Both the position numbers and the translations under genes were made by a program. From assembly GCA_004151065.3 (NCBI GenBank), contig NWUY0300009927.1, positions 2,982 to 34,740 on the forward strand: DNA of 31,759 bases. The letters are read 5' to 3'. Below are positions 1-10,453 of this stretch, piece by piece; within the stretch, counting starts at the first letter, position 1; each line of letters opens with the position of its first letter. The stretch comes from Larix sibirica (lineage: Eukaryota; Streptophyta; Pinopsida; Pinales; Pinaceae). The notes beneath the pieces were generated by a model that saw only the letters and a program-made list of their open reading frames with translations, had not been told where the DNA came from and searched no databases.

Positions 1-1394
1 AGAGCTCTTGTATTCATTATCATCATTGTACTCTATGAAGACTTGTTGTCAGTTTTTAAATGATAGCAACTTCTTTCCTCTAACTATTTAAGGACAATAA
101 TGAGGCTTATGTGCAAGGCTATCACAATTGATCAAACTGGATTGACACTGACTAGTTTGGGTATTTCTGGTTTGAATTGGTGGTTTTGCTTTGCCCTTAA
201 CCAGTCCTAAAATGGTTAGAATCAGCTTATTTGAGACAAAACTGGTTAGTTTTCCCAGTTTGTACTGATGCATCCCTATACCCACCCTACAACTACCCTA
301 AGACCGAATTTTCATCTATTTAATGATGTCCCGTTCTACCATGGATGGACGTACCTTGGATGACTTGCATTGGATTTCACCACCGTAGGTTACAGACATT
401 GGTGTTGGACCTTTAAGGGCATCAAGTCAAGATGTCGAGCATACCCATGTAGAGAATGTAAAGGATCTAGTCTCAGATGATTATTTAGTTTGGCTGTATT
501 GTAGACTATGGTACAATTACTTTTGGACTTTAGAGGCCATTTAGAACCTCAATTTTTATGTCATGTGGTTCAGATGTATTGCACCTGGTTTCGTTTTTCT
601 ATATCCACACTTAAAATGTTATATACATGAGAAAAATTTACATATTTTGTGTCTAATGGTTTGGATTTATATTAAATATACAATTTTTTAATCAAAATTT
701 GAATATTTTATATATTTTTTGGTTTACTGTTTTCTTTTCTTGTTTTCGTCCTGGTTCTGGTGCCAGTTCTAATAACATTGCTTATGTAGACTAAAGGCAA
801 TTTTTTTATTTGTTGAAAAAGCAATTGTTTGAGGTGCTTGTATAACTCTTTGTAACCAATCTAGACCTTTTTTATCCATACAATAATATTGTGGTAATTA
901 AGACAGTATCGGAAAATAATAAAGTGATTACTTATGAAAGTAGGAAGATGAGTGAGATCAAGCAAAGGTATCCCATTTTTTATTTGGTCTTATAAAACAC
1001 GGATACTTTATTTGGAGACTAATGATGTTGTGGTGGTTAACGATCATAAACTTTTACTCTCATTTCTCCAGGGTGAACCAGCTTTTGGTTGATATAAATG
1101 TCTGCTCTTTGATGAATGTAGACAAAATGACTTATGAAGTTGGAGAATAAAATGTGGTCTCAGATCCTTTATTGTGGTTGATGATTTCCTACAGTATATC
1201 GGTTCTAAGTTCTAACACAACTTTAAAAATCATAATTTTCAATAGTTTATGGAACTCTAATGTGAGCAATGCATCAATGTCGCATGGCCTAACAATGTAT
1301 AATAATTTCATCGTATATTTATTGGCATGCAAACTATTTTGCTAGATGACTGCTAAGAACTCTTCAATCATTGTTATTTTGTTGGCTTCTGCAG
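1..1394. other. Upstream/intronic DNA, no gene recognised
   Basis: No long open frame or known domain is visible on either strand. The DNA is AT-rich. A pyrimidine-rich tract ending in TTCTGCAG at 1387-1394 forms a good 3' splice site for the exon that follows, so at least the right part is probably an intron of that gene. Upstream exons could be hidden here as short pieces, but I could not identify any. Confidence 0.4.
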
Positions 1395-1744
1395 TTAAGA
1401 ACTCAAGTGATCCAGAAAACTCAAATGCTGAAGGAAAGGCATCAGATAGTGAAGGAGAAGACATAGTGGATGAATTACAACCGACATCACGGATAGAAAC
1501 AGAAGATGTCACAAAACATGGCATCCAAGAAAAGTTTATTGGAGACTTCAATATAGAGGCAACCATAACTGAAGATGATGTTCAAAGGGCAGGTGGATTT
1601 GGAGCAACTGATGACATAAGTAGTTTTCTTCCAGTTGCACTTGATTCTACTGACTTTGAGGCTTCACTACGAAGTGCACGTGACTATGAAGAACCACAGG
1701 GTGAAGTATCTAGACCAGGGCTTGGGTGGTCTGAAAATAAGTAA
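1395..1744 (+). CDS. Terminal exon of a conserved plant protein, function unknown
   Basis: An open frame ends at TAA 1742-1744 and gives about 116 residues after a clear splice acceptor (TTGGCTTCTGCAG, ending at 1394). The ATG at 1346 lies in the presumed intron and is unlikely to be the start. The exon is entered two bases before a codon boundary. The N-terminal half is acidic and Ser/Glu/Asp-rich and looks disordered. The C-terminal half is more ordered (AGGFGATDDISSFLPVALDS, then DYEEPQGEVSRPGLGW) and reads like a conserved C-terminal signature of a plant protein, but I cannot name the family with certainty. There are no internal stops, the composition is coding-like, and the opposite-strand frame is a shadow. 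The stop region is itself the first edge of a 478-bp tandem repeat, so the 3' UTR of this gene has been multiplied. Upstream exons lie outside the window or are unrecognised. Confidence 0.6.
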
Positions 1745-3155
1745 GACAGATTGATTATACAAATGAATTAGAGTCTTTGGTAACGTCATCAGTCATCTTA
1801 GATTTCAGGCACATAATATGTCTTCTTCTCTCCAGATGGTTATGATAAACAAAAGGAATGTCACTGCTACCTTTGGTTGGAAAGTTTTGTGATTTGTGCT
1901 CCCTTCAATGCATGTATTAACTTATCCAAGTGTAATTTTTAACTGTTCGGACTTTGTTGTCACAGGGAATTGTAGACTGATCTGTCTGTCTGTAGATAGG
2001 TTTGAATGAATTGTCACCATTTGCTTTTAGTGTTTTGTGATTTGATTACAAGTAATAATTACATGAAGTGTAAATCCGTTATTCTGTTCTTGTATAATGT
2101 TACAAATGGGTAGAAATTTTGGTCCTCTATATGTGTGGACGTCCCAAGCCATGGTGAGAATTGAATGCTTAATAGGTATGCAGCTATGTTTGATTGGGAT
2201 TAGGTGGTCTGAAAATAAGTGATATAGATTGATCATACAGATGAATGAATCTTTGTTATCTTCATCAGTCATCTCGGTCCCGGACACATAATATGTCTCA
2301 TTCCCTCCAGATGGTTATGATAAACAAAAGGAATGCCATTGCTACCTTTCCTTTATAGGTTTTATGAGTTGTGCCCCCTTCAATACATGTGTGTACTTCT
2401 CTAGGTGTAATTTTTAACTGTCAAGAATTTTGTTGTCATAGGGAATTATAGACAGATTTGCCGTTGCATATAGATTAGTTTAAATGAATTGCTACCATTT
2501 GTTTTTTGTTTTTTGTGATGAGATTGCAAGTACTAAACACGTAAGTGTAAATCCGTTATGATGTTCTTGCATGGTGTTACATTTTGGTAGAAATTTTCGT
2601 CCTATATAGGTGTGGACGTCCCAAGCTGTGGTGAGAAGTGGGTGCTTAATAAACATGGAGCTATGTTTAATTATGCTTGGCTGGTCTGAAAGTAAGTGAT
2701 ACAGATTGATCATACAAATGAATTAGAGTCTTTGTTAACTTAATTAGTCATCTTGGGTCTCAAGACACATAATGTGTCTTCTTCTCTCAAGATGGTTATG
2801 ATAAACAAAAGGAATGCCATTGCTACCTTTGCTATGAAACTCATGAGATTTGTGCTCCCTTCAATGCAATGTATGTACTTTTCTAAGTAATTTTTAACTG
2901 TTAGAATTTTGTTGTCATGGGGAACCATAGACAGATCTGTCTTTCGATAGTTCGGTTTAAATGAATTGCTAGCATTGATTTTTAGTGTTTCGTGAATCGA
3001 TTGCAAGTACCAAACACATGAAGTGTAATTCCGTCATGCTGTTCTGGCGTAGTGTTTCAATTGGGTAGAAGTTTTGGTCCTCTGCAGGTGTGGATCTCCC
3101 AAGTGGTGGTGAGAAATGGGTGCTTAATAATAATGGAGCTATGTTTGATTGGGCT
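1725..3155 (+). repeat. 478-bp unit in three tandem copies spanning a gene's stop codon and 3' UTR
   Basis: Copies begin at 1725, 2203 and 2680 (periods 478 and 477). Each opens with a form of GGTGGTCTGAAAATAAG, which encodes the last residues of the upstream exon, and then carries shared blocks: GATGGTTATGATAAACAAAA, a TGTGGAC(G)TCCCAAG block, and an ending near GTGCTTAATA followed by GGAGCTATGTTTGATTGGG. The third copy ends at about 3155. Copies differ by scattered substitutions and small indels, so the amplification is not very recent. The short opposite-strand frames inside each copy recur because of the repeat and are not genes. Confidence 0.85.
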
Positions 3156-4128
3156 CTTCAAATATTGGTTGATGAAATATGAACGTCTGAAAAATCTAAA
3201 CCAGAGGCATTATAAAACGAGTCACAATTATAAGTTTGTAGTTTATGTTCAATGATGCGATTATTCATCATATAAGCAGTCCATGCTACTCGATATTAAA
3301 TTCTTGATTCCTATGGCACATTCCTTGTTGAGTACCATCTCACAGTATAAATGTCGATCCAACTTAAGTCTTAATAGTTGGTTCTAGGCTTCCACTTGAA
3401 GACATATTCATTAAGGTGCGGTGGTGCATTATTACATGATGAAGATTGCAATTTTGTATGAAGTTATTTTGGGTGACATGCATTTTTTCACCTTTGAAAG
3501 TTGTTTGATTTGATTGATGACATTGCGCTGTTTTTTCAAAATATCCAATAATGAACTTCAAAACATTATTTAAAAGATTTAGAGGTTAGAAAATAGTGTA
3601 AAGTAGATTATGGATGCCAGGATTATCAGCACTGTTCCAATAGATGCTCTAAAGGTTATAAGGGATGCGGTTATTGAGTTAATTTTTTATATTTATCTTC
3701 TAATTTCAACAACATTTGATTTGTTTTTACTAGTTATTTTTAAATGGACTTCTAACAAAATTTAAAAAAGCTTAGAAAAGCAATAATCATGGAATAATTT
3801 GTCTTCAAGATTTAAATTGCATTTTCCATTCCCATGGATACCTTATTGAAATAAGACAAAGTTTTGGCAAAGTTTTAATGTTAAATGTAGTGTGAAAGAA
3901 ACAAAATGCCTAGTGTTTTGGATGAAGAATTTGGAATGTGATTTGAAGTGGAGATCCCATTGTAAGTTAAACATGAAAACCTTGAGAATAGGACAAAGTT
4001 TCAGACATAATCAAGATTCATCAGACATTCTGAATCAGCGAATGCCCAACTCAACAGCCACAGTAGCAGTAGCATCAGGATAGTCTTTATCTTCATTTTT
4101 CATATCATAAGCTCCCTGTGCTTTCTAA
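3156..4128. other. No gene recognised
   Basis: The DNA is AT-rich with only short frames in both directions, none with a recognisable domain. A Ser/Gln-rich plus-strand stretch just before TAG 4081-4083 could be part of a decayed exon, but nothing supports it further. TTTCTAAC at 4122-4129 resembles a plant intron branch point just ahead of the open frame that follows. Confidence 0.3.
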
Positions 4129-4341
4129 CAAATCGGAGAGATCGAGGCCACAGATGGAGAACATCAATGTAATCCACGGAATGGCGTTATGTACAGTGGA
4201 ACCAACTCACAGCCATTACTTAAACCAAAACCAGAACCAACTCAGAGCGATGAGATTGCAAGTTTTGCTCACCAACTTGCTGACCATTTGGCACAAATGC
4301 ATCAACTCCTCCCGTCTATTATCATAACGAACAATGTGTAA
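4129..4341 (+). pseudogene. Possible terminal exon or gene fragment, unknown product
   Basis: An open frame of 70 codons runs from just after an in-frame TAA (4126-4128) to TAA 4339-4341. It lacks a convincing ATG start, so it would have to be entered by splicing; CCACAG near 4147-4152 is one possible acceptor and TTTCTAAC upstream a possible branch point. The peptide is hydrophilic with a Pro/Lys run (LLKPKPEPTQSDEIASFAHQ) and then a short amphipathic helix-like end rich in His, Gln and Leu. I do not recognise the family. A chance open frame is quite possible at this length. The two overlapping frames in other phases look less protein-like. Confidence 0.25.
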
Positions 4342-4860
4342 ATTTCTAAAGTCCATGTTTAAGCTGTCTAGATTTTCCTTTGCATTGAAATTGAATTTCT
4401 CCATGTATTATTTGGCCTCTTGGAGTCCAACCGGAATTTCTGGTCGTTTTCGGTATATGGTTAATGTGCATTTAACAAGATAATCCATCAGTGAGTATGA
4501 TTGTTTGGCTACAAAATGGTTCGCAAATTTTCGTAAGCTTCATTTCTATTTGAACTACCATTCTGGCTGTCATCCTAGCTGTACTAAAGGTAATAGTGAA
4601 TGCAATTGGTGTTTTGGGATGATTTTTCCCAAAATTCATACCATATATAAATAAAAAAGTTCGAAAGTAATACCATTCTTAGCATTCTTAGTTATAGAAA
4701 TACAAGTTTTTGAATCTATGTGGCAATACCTACCACACTCCTTATATATATTTTATTTTCATTAAATAAAATCTATAATATGTGATATATTGCAAAATTC
4801 AAAGCATATAAAGAGAAATTGCAGGACTATTAACATTCGATACAAACCTCTTTTTTTAAG
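4342..4860. other. No gene recognised
   Basis: AT-rich DNA with no domain, splice pattern or repeat that I can support. Confidence 0.4.
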
Positions 4861-5215
4861 GTATTTTTCACTGAGCCCGAGTTGGTCAAGTAGAACCTAT
4901 ACCCAGGTGTGCTTTTGCACTTTCGTCTGAGACCTCAGCAATCGAAACTCTTCGGAGAACATGAGCGTCTCTTCCATTGTTAACATAGGAAACAACATAT
5001 CATCATGCATAACATAAGTCGAAATGTTCCTTAGCACCCGCCCTCCCAATGTCTCTCCATTCAGCATCACGCTGCCCTTCAAGCTCTCTTTCGAAATCTT
5101 GTGCACGAGGGAGTCGATCAATGTCAATTTCTTGGACCTGCTATGGCCGAACACAACGGAAAGATCCCATCTTTAGCTTCTCCAGAATTATTATTTAAAA
5201 CAACTAAATTCTCCA
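4861..5215 (-). pseudogene. ABCG (WBC-type) half-transporter ATP-binding domain, pseudogene fragment
   Basis: Read on the minus strand, this matches the start of the nucleotide-binding domain of plant ABCG half-transporters, which export lipids, hormones or cutin/suberin precursors across the plasma membrane. In order: a GEAKDG segment (about 5167-5184), a one-base frameshift, a decayed Walker A (FGHSRSKKLTLIDSL where the family has a G-rich GKST loop), KESLKGSVMLNGETLGGRVL, the YVMHDDMLFPMLTMEETLMF block with the Q-loop region (Q replaced by H), EFRLLRS, an in-frame TAG, then LLDQLGLSE at about 4864-4890. Signature motif, Walker B and membrane domain are absent. The GTG at 5154 is not a real start. 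Loss of Walker A, a frameshift and a stop make it a dead fragment. No intron-free transcript hallmarks such as poly(A) are seen, so I cannot tell a gene relic from a retrocopy. Confidence 0.85.
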
Positions 5216-5597
5216 TTGCCTTTGTTTCAACTTGGTCAATATACTTCTCTAAGAATTCTCAATCAATAGAAGAATGATTTCAAATGGTACACTCAAGCAG
5301 TGGCATATCATCAATGGACATATTAGTGGACGACGTAGGATCATTCCTCTACAAATAGGTGGTAAAAGAATTACTTCCCTCCCGGAATGAAGTCTCAACA
5401 TATCCAAGGCTTGCGTGCACTAGTCTCATCTTAGGTTCAATCTGAGTGATAATTCACCATCCTTATTTACTAAGTACATTTGTATATCTAATCTAATAAA
5501 GAATTATAGAACTAAACTCTTCAACATGATTTTTGAACTCAGGAGAAATTAGTGCATGAGTAATCAACAATGCATGAGGGGAAGTATGTCCAATGTA
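5206..5597. other. No gene recognised; flank of the LTR element
   Basis: There is no recognisable coding or repeat content. The last five bases before the LTR (ATGTA, 5593-5597) are the probable left target-site duplication of the element that follows. Confidence 0.4.
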
Positions 5598-6068
5598 TGT
5601 TGAGATTCACAAGAGAGAGAAATGATAGGATGCAACCAACCACCAAACCCTAATTTTGCATTAAGGTAAAACCAAACAAATGCAACCATGCAAGAGCACT
5701 AGAAAACATAACCAAGAGCAAGTGCACTAGGAAGAAATATTACCCATCAACAATGAACTGTGGCACTTTATGGTGTGGCACTTTATGGTGCTCGTAGGTA
5801 AATCACTTGTATAAAAAATGAATGAATCATCACAAGATAGGTGAAGTTACAAATTCGAATTATGTATATATACATAGCTTGAGAATAGAGCATTTCCCAA
5901 GCCTGGGTTATGGGCTCACATTGACTAGCTTGGCATTAACAAAAAGTAGAAATATAAAAAATAAATGTTGACTAGGTTGGCCTCAGAGAGTCCTACAAAT
6001 ATATCCAATAATAATTACAATATGAAGTTAGTCATGACCAAAAGTTTAAGTTTACACCATTATCAACA
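5598..6068 (-). repeat. 3' LTR (left, 471 bp) of the minus-strand LTR element
   Basis: This LTR pairs with 9604-11418. Shared blocks include AACATAACCAAGAG, TTACCCAT, ACTTGTATAAAAAATGAAT/ACTTATATAAAAAATGAAT, CACAAGATA, GGTTATGGGC and AATAAATGTT(G/A)ACTAGGTT. Divergence is considerable, so the insertion is old. A 15-bp tandem duplication at 5761-5790 (TGGCACTTTATGGTG twice) is private to this copy. Confidence 0.75.
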
Positions 6069-6077
6069 CCTCTCCTT
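6069..6077 (-). promoter_or_regulatory. Polypurine tract of the minus-strand LTR element
   Basis: On the minus strand this reads AAGGAGAGG and abuts the LTR start TGTTGAT. That is the expected position for priming plus-strand DNA synthesis. Confidence 0.55.
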
Positions 6078-7573
6078 ACACTTAATAGGACCAAGGAGAA
6101 AAATTATGAAATACAAGTGAGAGTGGGTTTATGGATACCCAACTCAATATACAAATGTTAGTGGGTTGATGAATACCTAATCAATAAGATTGAGCGTGGG
6201 TTTATGGATATCAAGCTTAATATAAGGTTAGTTTTAGTTGAAAATGGGAGTAGGTTTATAAATATCCAAGTCTAAAGTGTAAGTGAGAGATTTATCCAAG
6301 TCCTATGTTAGGAAAGGGAGCCACCATAGAAGCTGCCATTTCCTCAGGCTGTCCTCAAATTGTGGGATTGTTTCACTAGATCAACACATGTGCCTTTGAA
6401 AACTTATGTATTCATAGACATGTACATAGCATTTACACAGAACACTCAGATGTGAATCCAAAGTGACAATGTATTTACAATTGTTGAAGATCATTGCAGT
6501 TTTGACAAAGACTTGTATAATTTCTCTTAGAGATATTTATTGTGTATTGACGGTAGACATTTTGGAATACAATTCAAAAGATTTAAGCCTAGGTGCCCTT
6601 GGAATGCAAGAGATTCAAGTATAATTCCAATTTTGGAATACAATTCAAAGGATTTAAGCCCATGTGCCCTTGGATTGCAAGAGATACAAGTATAACGCCA
6701 ATTGGTCGGTTCCTCGTATTTAGATCGATAGATAATGTTTTTGTTATAGCTACTTAAATAAGCAATGAAAGCATTCAAATTTTCCACACTCTTGGGTTTT
6801 TCATGTATCAAAATCACAAGCATGAAAGGTTTATAGTACATGCAACAATTTTGAGGCTCTAGATGTGGTTCATCTTGCTGCGAAGGCTAGAATCCCATTA
6901 ACAACCAAAGAGGTTGAAGACTACAGTTACAAGATTAGGCAGGTCATAGACTCGTTTGGTGAATTGCAAGGGGTATTTTGAAAGGTTTAGAGGTGTAGTG
7001 AAAGAATTTTCATCTTCAAAGAAGAAGATGGGGCAGAAAATGATCTCTGATATTTCTCTGCCATTGCAAGAAGATGGGTTACACAAGCCATGCTTGTGGG
7101 TTTATCAAAGGAAATGTAACCATTGCTGAAGATCCACCTGATACTAATAGTGATGATGACCTTACTACAGAAGAATAGATTTCATCATTGTAAGAAGTTT
7201 GCACTTTGAAGATAGGAAGGAATCAAATGTAGATACAACTATGCATGGATGGTTGCCCAGTTAGTTAGGGAGTTTGTGGATTTCTTGAATTATTCTCCAT
7301 GAGGTTACGAGACATGCTTGTGGATTGCTATCTGATAATTTAATTCAAAATATTTGTAATTTAGGAGTTCGAGGAGGTGGAATCCAGGAACTTGAGAATT
7401 CAACTTGGAAGCTACACCTTTACGAGGGTTATGAGGCAGCTTGATGCAACATTACTTGATCTAAGAATTATTTTCAAAGAAGAATTTGTTGAAGAATCTT
7501 TGGTATTATTTGGCACTGATGTTTTAGGTTTTGGTTAGTGTGTTTTGTCTTCATTTAGTATGTTTTTATTTTA
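6078..7573. other. Decayed interior of the LTR element, no domain recognised
   Basis: Neither strand gives a recognisable retroviral-type domain. Weakly coding-looking plus-strand segments occur, for example GNVTIAEDPPDTNSDDDLTT around 7110-7170 and a stretch at about 7430-7530, but they are broken and unassigned. The 71-bp tandem duplication at 6559-6700 is listed separately. Confidence 0.4.
6559..6700 (+). repeat. 71-bp tandem duplication
   Basis: Two adjacent copies, 6559-6629 and 6630-6700, each start ATTTTGGAATACAATTCAAA and contain TGCCCTTGGA(A/T)TGCAAGAGAT. They differ at only a few positions. Because 71 is not a multiple of three, the minus-strand 104-codon frame across it is unlikely to be a preserved gene. 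Confidence 0.9.
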
Positions 7574-8633
7574 GGGTGAATCCATGAAGATGGGTAACAC
7601 TTTTTGGCAAGCTCGATCGAACTTTAGTTAAGCCCTTGATCGAATCGAGGGCTTAACTAAGTGTTTGATCAAGTTTTTTTTAAAACCTCAATCGAGCTAT
7701 TGTTATTATTAAAAAGAAACAGTTCGTGGGAAAACTGTTCACCAATGAAAATGTAGAAAGTGGCTCATTCGAGCTATTTATTTAATTGCATCTAAACCAT
7801 CGATCAAGATATTTAAAAAACCTCTAAAACCCTCGATCGAGGATCTTTAAGACCTCGAACGAGCTAATAGCTCGATCACGGGCTTTAAAAATAGGCCTTT
7901 AGCCCCCTTTTCTGCAAATTAATTTTATTGGCCTCTTTGAAAGACATAAACCCTATCATTAATTAAACCTCAGGTGGCGGACTTGACGTCAGTGGATACA
8001 TCAACGAATCATCTATCCATTGGCATACCATTTATGCATTTTTGAGTTCGTTTAATTTTTTCAATTTTCTTTTAAAACTTACACTTATAAATCATGTCCA
8101 CAACTTCGAAGTAGTTCAAATAAAAATCATCATCATACAAAGTGCACAACCAAAAAATTTAAAAATATGTATACGCCCCACATCAACACGTCCTCTTCAA
8201 ATGAGTATTTTTGGTTTTCCATTTTTTGTAAGCAGTAAAAAAAAGTTTACGTACACACAAATGTGGACAAAATGTGATTCAAATTTTCAATGGTTAGTTT
8301 TGAAAATTAATAAAAAAATAATAATTTTTTAAAATAAATTAAAAAATATGTACACCCCAGTAAATTTTGTGTAGATTATGTTCATATATTTTTTTTCAAA
8401 AATTATACATTTATCATTAAATTATTTTACGTGCACACAAACCACTTGTGAACTTTTCCTAAAATTTGTAAGGACAAACATTTCATTAAATGCATTTTTG
8501 ACACATTAAATGATATTAGTATTTTTCTTTTAAATATCATTGGAAATACAACATAATTCTCTATTGATTAGAATATCGAATTTTCATCATCACTTTTGGC
8601 CAAAAAGTGTTACCCATCTTCATGGATTCACCC
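7574..8633. mobile_element. Non-autonomous TIR DNA transposon, 1,060 bp
   Basis: The left end 7574-7608 and right end 8599-8633 are perfect inverted repeats of 35 bp, beginning GGGTGAATCCATGAAGATGG at the left. The sequence flanking both ends is TTTA (7570-7573 and 8634-8637), so the target duplication is TTA or TTTA. A GGG start with a 3-bp TTA duplication would suit PIF/Harbinger-type elements, but a 35-bp TIR is long for that and the assignment is tentative. No transposase is encoded; the 96-codon frame at 8042-8332 is low-complexity and K/F/I-rich. The interior is rich in CTCGATCGA/CGAGCTA words and holds a strong hairpin near its left end. It sits inside the interior of the minus-strand LTR element, so it arrived later. 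The perfect TIRs also suggest it is much younger. Confidence 0.85.
7621..7662. repeat. Subterminal hairpin inside the TIR element
   Basis: The left arm 7621-7640 (ACTTTAGTTAAGCCCTTGAT) pairs with the right arm 7644-7662 (ATCGAGGGCTTAACTAAGT) with one bulge and one G-T type mismatch, around a three-base loop. It lies 13 bp inside the left TIR. Several ATCGA/TCGAG words recur around it at 7610-7690 and 7800-7890. Confidence 0.75.
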
Positions 8634-8650
8634 TTTAGTACTATAAGTCT

Positions 8651-8960
8651 TGAGAAGGGGCATTGAAATATAAAGCTTATTATGTAATAAAATAATTTTA
8701 TGACTTTAGATTGGGTCAATTTTCACTTTATGTGTAAATCAATTTATTCCATATTCATAAGTGTAAATGACTTGCTTAGTGAAAAATAGTATATAAGGAG
8801 GTGATCTCCTTTGTAATAGGTGTACAAGTTATTCATAATATCATATTATGTTATTTTGTATATCTCTCGCATGTATTAAGGTTTTTAGAATTATTTATTT
8901 TTAATAAACATCCCACATTAATTTGAATATGAGGCTACAAAGAAAGATATTACATCATAT
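8651..8960 (+). mobile_element. Possible plus-strand Ty1/copia LTR remnant with polypurine tract
   Basis: TTGAGAAGGGG at 8650-8660 followed by CATTGAAATATAAAG resembles the common plant copia junction of a G-rich polypurine tract and an LTR starting TGTTGAAATATA. Downstream, a TATATAAG box at 8790-8797 is followed by a pyrimidine-rich block and CTCTCGCATG, the usual R/U5 layout. The right end is unclear, and no second copy or pol is seen in the window. The orientation is opposite to the host LTR element, so this would be a separate insertion or solo LTR. Confidence 0.35.
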
Positions 8961-9586
8961 GATGCATCCCTCATGATGGTTAAATATTACCCAAATAAAG
9001 AAGTCACTAAATATAATTCTCCCTATATGCCATATCTCCCACACAAATACGATTCCACGCACTAGTGAAGGTGGCATTTAGAAAGGTTTTGTGAATTTTA
9101 TTACAAGAATAACCTCAGAATTGGGTTTTTTGGTTATTTTGGAATTCTAGATCCACTGTTTAATTCCAAATTTAATGAAATATGTGTTTAATATGTTGGA
9201 ATGTTGGTTTGATGAGGATAAAAAGATTGGCATAAGGCGTCATTAAAAATGAAAATAGGGATCATTGCTTAATTTTGTGAATGATTAAGGGGTACTTGAA
9301 TAAGGAAGCTAATGAGTATAGTAACAAGATGCCAGTAGGGTTTCAAATCAATGTTGATGCTAGTAAGGTTTCAAATCAATGCTGAAAAGTTTATGTAAAA
9401 AAAGATTTGAAACCTTGGTTATAGTTACAAAATCAATGATCCAACAACCAAATAACCTTTGATCAATTTACTTTTTTTTTAGTAAAAATATGACCTAAAA
9501 TCTCGGTTTTGTAATCACCAAAAATTAGTGATGCCAAGAGCCAAATAGCATCATATATGCTACATAACTAGGTAAGAGAAGTTTAA
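8961..9586. other. Interior of the minus-strand LTR element next to its PBS, no gene
   Basis: This AT-rich stretch has no domain on either strand. A 28-bp tandem repeat (about AGTAGGGTTTCAAATCAATG) occurs at 9334-9361 and 9362-9389. Confidence 0.45.
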
Positions 9587-9591
9587 TCCTA

Positions 9592-9603
9592 GCTTTGTTA
9601 CCA
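9592..9603 (-). promoter_or_regulatory. Primer binding site of the minus-strand LTR element
   Basis: On the minus strand TGGTAACAAAGC follows the LTR terminus CTCAACA without a gap. It differs at two or three bases from the TGGTATCAGAGC that pairs with the 3' end of plant initiator tRNA-Met. Confidence 0.6.
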
Positions 9604-9860
9604 TGTTGAGATTTATAAGAGAAAAGAAGGATCCAATGGAACATATCAACAAATTCTATTTTTGCTTTAAAGTAATGATAAACCAACATAAGTGGGTCAA
9701 AGAGAGAAAGTGTAAGTGTGGTAGAAAAACATAACCAAGAGAAAGTGCATTGAGAAGAAAAATTACCCATGAACATTAAAGCAAAGGGTTCTCACTTGTT
9801 AAATAACTTATATAAAAAATGAATCAATGATCACAAGATATGTGAAAATACAAATGTGAG

Positions 9861-10453
9861 TTTTTTTCCATAGAAAAAAGTCATATTTCATTTATTGAAA
9901 AATAAACACTTACATCATGTGCTTATAGCACTCTTCAAATTCAGATTTGTCCATACAAAATAGATTAAGTCATTTTCTTACTTTTCTTCATATTCTCTCA
10001 ATACAAATATTTTCAGGAATTTTTAACCTCGGATTACTTAGAAATTCCATCCAATTACTAATTCTTCAAAGGCCTGAACCTATGCTAGATGGAGATTTTC
10101 TAAACTTATATGCAGCTGCTCCAGGACTGCAAAAAGATGATAGTTTGAAGATCGAAGCCCGGTAACACCAGTTCTGTTTGTCATAAAGATGAAGTCATTT
10201 TGTTTTCCAATTTCTCAATACAAAAATTATCAGGAATTTTTTAAAGATTCCATCCGATTTTTTTTAAGTCAGTTTTCTCAACTGGAAACGAAACTTTCCA
10301 CGAACCTTGCCAATAGAGTACATGACTACAGAAATTTTACTACCATGAGACTTGCTCTCCAAGAGAAATCTCGGTACCAGCCGAAGCCCTTCCACCAAAA
10401 ACTATCCTTGCAAAAAACTGATCTTTGAAGTCTCCTCCTCATAAACCAACTTG
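9861..10453 (-). mobile_element. Retroposed poly(A) insert (minus strand), 593 bp
   Basis: The insert is flanked by AAATACAAATGTGAG (9846-9860) and AAATACAAAAGTGAG (10454-10468), a 15-bp target duplication with one mismatch. On the plus strand it starts with a T7 run, so on the minus strand it ends in a short poly(A). An AATAAA lies about 30 bp before that tail (minus strand, plus positions 9892-9897). These are hallmarks of L1-mediated retroposition of an RNA. Internally, two roughly 240-bp halves are related: ACAAA(T/A)ATTTTCAGGAATTTTT-type blocks recur near 10000-10050 and 10215-10255, each followed by ATTCCATCC. No protein family is recognised. It may be the 3' end of an mRNA or a SINE/LINE tail. 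Confidence 0.7.

Noticed and set aside
2027-3006. Minus-strand frames of 86, 73 and 88 codons that resemble one another (INLYHL, HSxxIKHS, TAWDVHTY)
   Set aside because: The similarity is explained by the 478-bp tandem repeat; stops and phases are not conserved, so this is not a small gene family.
6527-6841. 104-codon minus-strand frame in the LTR element interior as gag or pol
   Set aside because: It runs through a 71-bp duplication that is not a multiple of three and contains no retroelement motif.
8042-8332. 96-codon frame inside the TIR element as a possible transposase
   Set aside because: It is low-complexity, F/I/K-rich, with no DDE or zinc motif and with A/T homopolymers.
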